A stretch of DNA of 30,766 bases from Candidatus Bathyarchaeota archaeon (GTDB lineage: Archaea; Thermoproteota; Bathyarchaeia; TCS64). The notes under the pieces were generated by a model, which had not been told where the DNA came from, searched no databases, and saw only the letters and a list, made by a program, of their open reading frames with translations. How positions within the stretch are numbered: the stretch's first letter is position 1; every line of letters starts with the position of its first letter. The stretch covers positions 1 through 30,766 of the forward strand of contig WJIV01000052.1 in the NCBI GenBank assembly GCA_014730055.1, written 5' to 3'. Shown one piece after another: positions 14,439-20,204 of this stretch. The position numbers and the translations under genes were made by a program.

Positions 14439-14837
14439 AGAAATCAACCTTTATCATCTTTGGATTCTAATTTTATTATTCAATATTGGAGAGTAAAACC
14501 ACCTGACTATCCATGTTTATAATTTTATACATATTAAGATTAACGTAAAGTTCAGAACTTTGATTTGATAATTGATAATAGAGGGTCCTAAATTTATAGA
14601 TGGAAACTATGAGGTAACCTCTTTCTCCAGCCGTCTTTCTATGCTTTGATTAAAACTAAAATATAGCGGTTATTATATGTCAAGTCTGGAAAAAGTAGGA
14701 AGGTGTTCTATAGTTGAAAATATAAAAACTAATCTTTTTAATCTGTTGAATTATAATCTTTTCGGAAAAAATTGATCTTATTTTTATAATTCGAATAAGG
14801 AATAAAACTTCCCATACCAATTTAAAATCGAACAATA
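14439..14837. other. Gene-free 399-base stretch with two short palindromes
   Basis: No open frame of useful length and no tRNA-like cloverleaf is seen. The stretch is AT-rich with several T runs. It holds a perfect interrupted palindrome AAAGTTC-a-GAACTTT (14547-14561) and GAGGT-a-ACCTC (14611-14621). A TATA-like ATAAAAC (14799-14805) lies about 36 bases before the next start codon. The region may hold the promoter and operators of the flavoprotein gene or a non-coding transcript; neither is shown. Confidence 0.4.
14547..14561. repeat. Perfect interrupted palindrome, 7+1+7
   Basis: AAAGTTC-a-GAACTTT lies in the middle of the gene-free stretch, about 280 bases before the flavoprotein gene. 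It is the right size for a dimeric regulator site, but it is far from the predicted promoter, and a chance occurrence cannot be excluded. Confidence 0.4.
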
Positions 14838-16199
14838 ATGGCTGGACCAAGAAAATTAGTGATAATAGGTCTAGGTACAGGAGGTCTACATTCTATAAGA
14901 GCGGCTCAGAGGCATGATAGGACTGTAGAAATTACTGTTGTTGAAAGACGAAGTTACGACATGTTCAGTCCCTGCGGATTACCCTACGCAGTTGGAAAGC
15001 AAGTAGAAAGCTTTGAAGCACTTAAGCATACTATTCCATCTACAAGAAAACTCCATAAGCTGCTAAGTCATGAAGCAATTTCTATCGAAAGAGATGAGAA
15101 ATCTGTTAATGTTAAAAATTTAGAAGATGGTGAATCTCGAGACATTTTTTATGATAAGTTAATTCTTGCTACGGGAAGCAAACCAAGATATCTCAATATT
15201 CCCGGGGCAAAAGAACTACGAGGAAAAGGGGTGCATGTTGTCTCTAATCCAGAGAATGCAAGGAAGTTAAGAGAGCACGCTGAGCAAAGTAAGAATGCTT
15301 TGATTATTGGAGGGGGAGCCATTGGCCTTGAGATAGGATCTGCACTTAGAGAACTTGGATTAAAGGTTGGTGTAACAAAAAAGAGTTTGCCTGCTTTTCC
15401 ACGAAGTCTTGATCCAGATATGAGTGAGATTGTCTCTGATTACATTCAGAATCAAGGTTGTGATATGTATTTTGGGAAGACGATTGAGAGCATAAATGGG
15501 GAAGATAAGGTAGAATCGGTTACAATTGATGGTGAGATTATACCCACAGATATTGTAGTAATGGCTGTTGGTGTAGAGCCAGAGATCAGTTTGGCTGAAA
15601 AAGCAGGTCTAGTCATAGATCAGGGTGCTGTGGTCACAAATGAATACATGCAGACAAGTGACCCTGATATATTTGCTGTTGGGGAATGTGCTCTAACTTT
15701 CAGTGGCATAGATGGTTCACCGGTCAAGATCAATCTAGCGACAACTGCGTATAAGCAAGCGATAGTTGGGGGGGCTAATGCCGCTGGAGCAAGGGATAGG
15801 TACTCAGGTGCTTTTGGTACATTTGTATCATATGTTGGTGAACTAGCAGTAGCTAGTACAGGTTTCAATACGGAGACTGCTATAGATCATGGATTTGAGG
15901 CAATTTCTGGACGTGCTAATCTGAGAAACAAACCCGAATGGATGCCCGGCGCTGTAGACATAAGTGTAAAAGTAATAGCTGATCTTGATACTGGTAGGAT
16001 AGTTGGTGGTCAAGCCATCGGAGAAGAGGGTGCTGCTTGGAGAGTTAACATGATAGCCATGGCTGTTAAAGAAAAAATTACTTTAAGTGATTTTAGTGAG
16101 ATTGAGCTTGCCTACTGTCCTGCTGTGAGTGAACTTTATGATCCTTTACATGCTGCCGTTGATGTTGCTATACGTAGAATGGAGAGAGGACGAAGGTAA
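14838..16199 (+). CDS. FAD/NAD(P)-dependent disulfide oxidoreductase, CoA-disulfide reductase-like
   Basis: A 453-residue flavoprotein of the single-cysteine pyridine-nucleotide oxidoreductase group, which includes CoA-disulfide reductase, NADH oxidase and NADH-dependent sulfur/persulfide reductases. An FAD-binding GLGTGGLHS (residues 11-19), the redox cysteine C46 in FSPCGLPYAVG, the NAD(P)-binding IIGGGAIGLEIGSAL, the second FAD motif IFAVGECA and a C-terminal dimer domain ending YCPAVSELYDPLHAAVDVA are all present in the expected order. The enzyme would keep coenzyme A reduced or reduce sulfur species or oxygen; sequence alone cannot say which. It begins at ATG 14838 after a TATA-like element. 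No rhodanese domain is fused. The following slipin gene is 92 bases downstream with its own promoter-like palindrome, so it is probably a separate transcript. Confidence 0.9.
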   Translation: MAGPRKLVIIGLGTGGLHSIRAAQRHDRTVEITVVERRSYDMFSPCGLPYAVGKQVESFEALKHTIPSTRKLHKLLSHEAISIERDEKSVNVKNLEDGESRDIFYDKLILATGSKPRYLNIPGAKELRGKGVHVVSNPENARKLREHAEQSKNALIIGGGAIGLEIGSALRELGLKVGVTKKSLPAFPRSLDPDMSEIVSDYIQNQGCDMYFGKTIESINGEDKVESVTIDGEIIPTDIVVMAVGVEPEISLAEKAGLVIDQGAVVTNEYMQTSDPDIFAVGECALTFSGIDGSPVKINLATTAYKQAIVGGANAAGARDRYSGAFGTFVSYVGELAVASTGFNTETAIDHGFEAISGRANLRNKPEWMPGAVDISVKVIADLDTGRIVGGQAIGEEGAAWRVNMIAMAVKEKITLSDFSEIELAYCPAVSELYDPLHAAVDVAIRRMERGRR

Positions 16200-16242
16200 G
16201 GTTCTCCTAAATCTTGCTCTTTATTACCCTAAATGGATATTA

Positions 16243-16258
16243 TTAAACTTAAGTTTAA
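16243..16258. promoter_or_regulatory. 16-bp perfect palindrome overlapping the slipin TATA box
   Basis: TTAAACTTAAGTTTAA is identical to its reverse complement. Its right half merges with the TATA-like GTTTAAAT (16253-16260), which is centred about 35 bases before the ATG of the slipin gene. The placement suits a repressor or activator site or a strong symmetric TATA element. Confidence 0.45.
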
Positions 16259-16291
16259 ATGAATCAGTGAATATTCTTATTTGATCAGTAA

Positions 16292-17086
16292 ATGTTGAGC
16301 GTCGTATCCTTGACAATTTTTGGTATTTTCCTTATCGGCGTATTAGGGGCTGCCATAAAGATAAATAATGAATGGGAAGAATCGATTGTACTAAGATTAG
16401 GTAAATTTGATAGGTTGCAAAAGGCTGGGTTGTATTTTATAATTCCAGCAATAGAACAGACAACTGTTTTGGATAAGAGAGTCAGAACTATGGATATACC
16501 GACCCAGGAAGCAATAACCAAGGATAACATAAGTGTAAGAGTAGATGCTGTGGTATTCTTCCAGATTGAGGACACTGAGAAGGCAATTATTAATGTGGAT
16601 GATTACAGATATGCTGTCAGACAATTCAGTCAGACAACGCTAAGGAATGTTGTTGGAGAAAAAGACCTAGATGAGATACTTGAGAGAAGAGAGGATGTCG
16701 CGATAGCTATTAGAAAATCTGTCGATGAAGCATCAAGAGATTGGGGTATAGACATCAGAAGGGTTGAACTACAAAATATAGAGCTCCCAGAAGACATGAA
16801 ACGTGTAATGGCTAGACAAGCTGAAGCAGAGAGAGAAAAGAGAGGGGTAATAATAGCATCTGAAGGAGAACTGGAGGCTGCACAGAATCTAGCTGAAGCC
16901 TCCAAGGTCTTGGAAGAATCTCGTTTTGGTTATAAATTAAGAAAACTAAAGACTTTGACTGATGTGAGCCAAGACAGGAGCAATACCATAATCTTTGGAC
17001 CTACAGATTCATTAAACTCACCTATGCTAAGTAGCGGGATAGGTGCACAGGTACCCAAAATAAGAGGAAAAGTTGAGATGCAGTAA
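16292..17086 (+). CDS. Slipin: stomatin/SPFH (band 7) membrane protein
   Basis: A 264-residue protein anchored by one N-terminal membrane helix (residues 3-23), followed by the SPFH domain (EESIVLRLGKF, AGLYFIIPAIEQ, VRTMDIPTQEAITKDN, VRVDAVVFFQIED, TLRNVVGEKDLDEIL, VELQNIELPEDMKR) and an Ala/Glu-rich coiled-coil (residues ~170-215), then a short tail. This is the prokaryotic stomatin (slipin) pattern; such proteins form rings that organise membrane patches. Slipins are commonly paired with an NfeD gene; none is adjacent here. The start at ATG 16292 places the helix at the very N-terminus as in relatives. A HAD phosphatase gene follows after 51 bases. Confidence 0.93.
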   Translation: MLSVVSLTIFGIFLIGVLGAAIKINNEWEESIVLRLGKFDRLQKAGLYFIIPAIEQTTVLDKRVRTMDIPTQEAITKDNISVRVDAVVFFQIEDTEKAIINVDDYRYAVRQFSQTTLRNVVGEKDLDEILERREDVAIAIRKSVDEASRDWGIDIRRVELQNIELPEDMKRVMARQAEAEREKRGVIIASEGELEAAQNLAEASKVLEESRFGYKLRKLKTLTDVSQDRSNTIIFGPTDSLNSPMLSSGIGAQVPKIRGKVEMQ

Positions 17087-17137
17087 GATTTCTGATTTTT
17101 CTAAATTCTTTTATCTAATAATTATTTAATAAAAAGG

Positions 17138-17854
17138 ATGCAAGATAGAAAAGAGCCCCTTTTGCTATTCGATATGGACGGTACTCTTATCAATCAAAAG
17201 GATACTCCCTCATATTCTGGTACCAAAACTCATCATTCGAGCTATATGTCGATAAAAAGACAAATGAAAGAAATAGTTATTCAGCATGGTGTACCAAAAG
17301 AAAAAGTCGTACATCTTGATCGTATGGCATTAATTTGGAATCAAACAAGAAGAATCTTGGAAGAAAGAGGAAAAGAAGAAAATGAAATCATAAGCCTCAT
17401 AGAAAAGATCAATGTTCCTTTTATGGTAGAGGAAAGAGCAGACCATTCAAAAAGTGTACTGCTTCCTGAGACAATTCCAACACTTAAAGAATTAACTCAA
17501 AACGGCTACAATTTAGGATTGGTTACCACAGCATCCCGTGAATCATATGAAAAATTGAGCAAAGACGTAAAGTTTGGAAAATTTGGTTCATATTTCCGAA
17601 AATCCATTACACGAGATGACTGTAAATATATAAAACCTGATCCAGAACCAATTGAAAGAATGCTTAGCCTCTATAAGACGAGTAATTTTATTTATATCGG
17701 TGATTCTGATCATGATGGACAGGCTGCAAAAACTGCAGGTGGTAAGTTTATTCTCATAAATACAAGGAACTATGATGAAAAGACTATTATTTCCATCGAT
17801 CCTGACCATGTGATTGATAAACTGAGTGAGTTACCTTATCTTCTAGAGCCTTAA
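17138..17854 (+). CDS. HAD-superfamily hydrolase, phosphoglycolate phosphatase-like
   Basis: A 238-residue HAD enzyme. Motif I is LLFDMDGTL (nucleophile D12, acid/base D14), motif II is VTTAS (T131), motif III is K166 in IKPDPEP, and motif IV is GDSDHDGQAA (D189, D191/D193). A helical cap occupies residues ~20-105. The enzyme would remove phosphate from a small molecule, with phosphoglycolate or a sugar phosphate as possibilities; the substrate cannot be read from the sequence. The cap has an unusual His/Ser-rich insertion near its start (THHSSYMS). It starts at ATG 17138. An AT-rich 51-base gap separates it from the slipin gene, and it may be read with it. Confidence 0.88.
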   Translation: MQDRKEPLLLFDMDGTLINQKDTPSYSGTKTHHSSYMSIKRQMKEIVIQHGVPKEKVVHLDRMALIWNQTRRILEERGKEENEIISLIEKINVPFMVEERADHSKSVLLPETIPTLKELTQNGYNLGLVTTASRESYEKLSKDVKFGKFGSYFRKSITRDDCKYIKPDPEPIERMLSLYKTSNFIYIGDSDHDGQAAKTAGGKFILINTRNYDEKTIISIDPDHVIDKLSELPYLLEP

Positions 17855-17916
17855 CACTTCTCAAATTTCAATAGGTAGCAAAACAATAATTATTTTTTTT
17901 CAAGATTAGCTTCTGT

Positions 17917-17926
17917 TTAAATAAAA
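17917..17926 (+). promoter_or_regulatory. TATA box of the SDR gene
   Basis: TTTAAATAAA is centred about 34 bases before the TTG start at 17955, predicting a leader of around seven bases. A palindrome (17937-17946) sits between it and the predicted transcription start. Confidence 0.55.
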
Positions 17927-17936
17927 AGCTGCGTAC

Positions 17937-17946
17937 GAGTACTCGG
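17937..17946. promoter_or_regulatory. Palindrome CGAGTACTCG between TATA box and start, candidate operator
   Basis: A 10-bp perfect, GC-containing palindrome in otherwise AT-rich promoter DNA, placed where archaeal repressors commonly block transcription. It is supported only by symmetry and position. Confidence 0.4.
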
Positions 17947-17954
17947 TGTAAAAA

Positions 17955-18734
17955 TTGGCATCGGTCGAGGATCTGTGTTTTGATATTGAAGGGCATACGG
18001 CAATTGTTACAGGGGGGAGTAGCGGAATTGGAGTTACTTTTGCTGAAGCATTAGCTGAAGCAGGTGTAAATGTAACAATTTGTGCAAGAAGGTTAAATAA
18101 ATTAGAAAAAGTAGCTGACCAGATTATGAAAAATAATGATGTAACGATCCTACCAATAGAATGTGACGTTACTGAAGAGAATGAGGTCAAAAATATGGTT
18201 AAAAAGACCATCAGTGAATTTGGCTCCCTCGAGATCCTTGTAAATAATGCAGGCACGTCGGCCATTGCTCCCAGCACTGAGATGCCAGTTGAGACATGGC
18301 GTAAAGTAATTGATGTAAACTTAACGGGAGTATTCCTCTGCGGTAGGACTGCAGCTATAGAGATGATAAAGGAGAACTATGGAAAGATCATCAATATAGC
18401 ATCAATATATGGTCGTGTAGGTGACGTATTTGCAGCTGCTCCATATTATGCATCAAAGGGTGCAGTCGTAAACCTTACAAGAAGTATGTCAGTAGAATGG
18501 GCAGCTGAGGGGATATATGTAAACGCCCTAGCTCCCGGATTCTTCCCAAGTGAAATGACAGAAGATATTTTCCAAGATCAATCAACCTTGAACTATATAG
18601 AAAGCAGGACACCCTTGAAGAGAGTAGGATCGCATGAAGATCTTAAGGCTCCACTCGTCTTCCTTTCATCACCTGGTAGCAACTATATCACTGGACAAAC
18701 AATCTACGTAGATGGGGGTTGGACTGCTCTATAA
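17955..18734 (+). CDS. Short-chain dehydrogenase/reductase, FabG/gluconate-5-dehydrogenase type
   Basis: A 259-residue classical SDR: cofactor loop TGGSSGIG (residues 19-26), NNAG (97-100), the serine of IINIASIYG (about 149-151), catalytic Y164-x3-K168 in PYYASKGAV, and the C-terminal ITGQTIYVDGGW. It oxidises or reduces a hydroxyl/keto group with NAD(P)H in the cytosol. ARR after the second strand suggests NADP preference. The closest known reactions are 3-oxoacyl-ACP reduction and sugar-acid dehydrogenation; the sequence does not decide. The start is TTG 17955, the only one in phase with the promoter spacing. It is probably transcribed alone, under a palindrome-bearing promoter. Confidence 0.9.
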   Translation: MASVEDLCFDIEGHTAIVTGGSSGIGVTFAEALAEAGVNVTICARRLNKLEKVADQIMKNNDVTILPIECDVTEENEVKNMVKKTISEFGSLEILVNNAGTSAIAPSTEMPVETWRKVIDVNLTGVFLCGRTAAIEMIKENYGKIINIASIYGRVGDVFAAAPYYASKGAVVNLTRSMSVEWAAEGIYVNALAPGFFPSEMTEDIFQDQSTLNYIESRTPLKRVGSHEDLKAPLVFLSSPGSNYITGQTIYVDGGWTAL

Positions 18735-19183
18735 TACCCAATTATTCTTTAAAAAAAATTTAAACTGGTTAATATTAAAGCAAATTCTCTTTTTTCTGCA
18801 ATCAGATGAGTGTCATAAATTCTTTTAACTCGTTTATCAGGCTCATAATCAAGCCCTTCCGAAAATTATACACTAGTAAGTTTTCTCCATTATTTTTTCA
18901 AAACTGGCAAGGCTTTGCCCAGCTAAAGTATTTACTCCTCCTCTATTCTTCTCAAGTTTCCAACCAAACTGTAAGAATTATGACAAACAATTCATCTGCA
19001 ACAAGAGCACATGCAGGCTTATGCTCATTTCTAGCTGATTGAAACTTGACTGTTTCAATTTTGGGGATCCGAAATAACTGAAACGTAAATCTTTTATTAC
19101 TAATATAGTTAGACGGCTAATTCTAGCTAGAGCTCAAAGTAGATTTTGATAAAATAAGGAAATTCAGCTATTACCACATTTGT
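18735..19183. other. Gene-free 449-base stretch with an 8-bp stem-loop
   Basis: The stretch lies between the 3' ends of the SDR (+) and thioredoxin (-) genes. The one long open frame (18806-19042) encodes a low-complexity, hydrophobic/serine-rich peptide with no recognisable pattern and no ribosome binding site, so I do not call it. Two imperfect structures are seen: CTGG(c)AA-type pairing at 18904-18922 and a perfect ATTGAAAC stem at 19038-19059. The size is unusual for a gap between convergent genes in this compact region. It could hold a non-coding RNA or the remains of a lost gene. Confidence 0.4.
19038..19059. repeat. Stem-loop ATTGAAAC-ttgact-GTTTCAAT
   Basis: Perfect 8-bp inverted repeat with a 6-base loop, in the gap between convergent genes. 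A further GAAAC follows at 19080-19084. It could act as a terminator or RNA structure. There is no repetition at CRISPR spacing. Confidence 0.45.
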
Positions 19184-19600
19184 TTAACTGTTTAAATGAG
19201 CCTGTATCAAACGTGTCAGGCCTGATTTGCCAACTGCTCCAACTGTTTGTCCTACTGCTTTGCTGTTCTTGAATACTATGAAATTGGGTATGCTCATTAT
19301 ACCGTACTGACTGGCTATTTTGGGGTTCTGATCGACATTTAGTTTTGCAAAATATACTATGTCCATGAACTCTTGTGCCATTTGGGTTATAACGGGGGTC
19401 ATTGTCTTGCATGGGCCACACCACTCGGCCCAGAAGTCAACTAGTATCGGACGGTCCGTTTCTTGAATTGCTTTGCTGAAGTTTGACTCATTAAGTGTGT
19501 GTACCTTTCCCGGTTTCCAGAAACCTGATTTAGGCTCTGGTTTTTTCATCATCCTCTCCAGCATGGCTTTCTTAATTTTTTCTAATTCCTCATCGCTCAT
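19184..19600 (-). CDS. Thioredoxin with N-terminal extension
   Basis: A 138-residue thioredoxin with the canonical WCGPC active site (C61, C64) in PILVDFWAEWCGPCKTM, the cis-proline of MSIPNFIVFK, and the closing glycine GAVGK. Residues 1-30 are an extra charged helix (MSDEELEKIKKAMLERMM) followed by a Pro/Lys linker, making it longer than the ~105-residue core. It would reduce protein disulfides in the cytosol. A TATA box at 19626-19636 predicts its own nearly leaderless transcript, although the CGGC-domain gene lies only 42 bases upstream on the same strand. An electron donor is not adjacent; the FTR-type protein at 8438 is one candidate in this genome region. Confidence 0.95.
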   Translation of the reverse strand: MSDEELEKIKKAMLERMMKKPEPKSGFWKPGKVHTLNESNFSKAIQETDRPILVDFWAEWCGPCKTMTPVITQMAQEFMDIVYFAKLNVDQNPKIASQYGIMSIPNFIVFKNSKAVGQTVGAVGKSGLTRLIQAHLNS

Positions 19601-19625
19601 GTTAATTAAGAAGAAAAATTGGTCG

Positions 19626-19636
19626 ATTATAAAAGA
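19626..19636 (-). promoter_or_regulatory. TATA box of the thioredoxin gene
   Basis: The minus strand reads CTTTTATAAT, centred about 31 bases before the ATG at 19600, just past the stop of the CGGC gene. It suggests thioredoxin can be transcribed independently of its upstream neighbour. Confidence 0.5.
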
Positions 19637-19642
19637 TTAGTA

Positions 19643-20107
19643 TCATAACGAATCAGTGTAATCTGGTCTGGTCGAGTCATATTTGTGTGCTCCCTCAGGA
19701 TCACCGATGATATTTTCTAGATGATTTTCGTATCCTTTCCAGTCCTCGGCTTTCTCGTGCGCATCGATATAGTTCTGTGGCATCGGATGTGTTCCTACTA
19801 TTACGGGTAGTCCCACGTAGTTCTCTATGTAATTGATGTGATCTTCAATATAGGGGCAAGGAGGATAACCCGCAAGGTAGCACGATGCAAGGTAAATCTT
19901 TTCTGCACCATATTTTTTCATATCCGCTGGTGAAAACTCCAGTCTTTCGCCTGGACATCCTCCGCAAGCTATCCATCCAACGACCTCTATTGGTTCATCG
20001 TCTGGCAATTCTTTGAAAACACCATCTCTCTCAGATATTGCTTTAAAGCACTTATTTCCCGTACACGTCCTGTTCCTGTCACAGATCATTATTCCTATCT
20101 TAACCAT
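19643..20107 (-). CDS. CGGC-domain protein, cysteine-rich, function unknown
   Basis: A 154-residue protein of the CGGC family (PF08821), named for the motif seen here as WIACGGCPGERL (C48, C51). Further cysteines at C9, C15, C20, C76 and C84 give seven in total, which suggests metal or Fe-S binding or a redox site; the biochemical role of the family is not established. The first strand (VKIGIMICDRNRTC) and the later IYLASCYL suggest an alpha/beta fold. There is no signal peptide. Thioredoxin is encoded 42 bases downstream on the same strand, so a thiol-redox connection is plausible but unproven. The C-terminal ~40 residues are charged and may be disordered. Confidence 0.85.
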   Translation of the reverse strand: MVKIGIMICDRNRTCTGNKCFKAISERDGVFKELPDDEPIEVVGWIACGGCPGERLEFSPADMKKYGAEKIYLASCYLAGYPPCPYIEDHINYIENYVGLPVIVGTHPMPQNYIDAHEKAEDWKGYENHLENIIGDPEGAHKYDSTRPDYTDSL

Positions 20108-20167
20108 CTTGAATCAAGCTACTATGTTAGTCTAGCTTAAAAATTTGAGGTTGAGGCTTACTAGATT

Positions 20168-20180
20168 TAGGTACTACCTA
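20168..20180. promoter_or_regulatory. Palindrome TAGGTA-c-TACCTA in the Lhr/CGGC divergent promoter region
   Basis: A perfect 6+1+6 palindrome. A shared AT box at 20136-20145 is suitably placed to fire leftward (about 34 bases from the CGGC start) and rightward, with a predicted rightward start at about 20168, the first base of the palindrome. It is a possible operator for the helicase gene. Confidence 0.4.
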
Positions 20181-20204
20181 TGGTTTTTATTTCGGGCTGC
20201 ATAG

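Noticed and set aside
16292..17086. Slipin-NfeD operon
   Set aside because: The next gene is a HAD phosphatase; no NfeD-like membrane protein is present.
18806..19042. 78-codon open frame on + beginning MSVINSFNSF
   Set aside because: Low-complexity hydrophobic/serine-rich translation, no ribosome binding site or recognisable domain; it fits chance in a gene-free gap.
19038..19084. GAAAC/GTTTC motifs suggesting a CRISPR repeat
   Set aside because: Only one hairpin; no regular repeats and spacers and no cas genes in the window.
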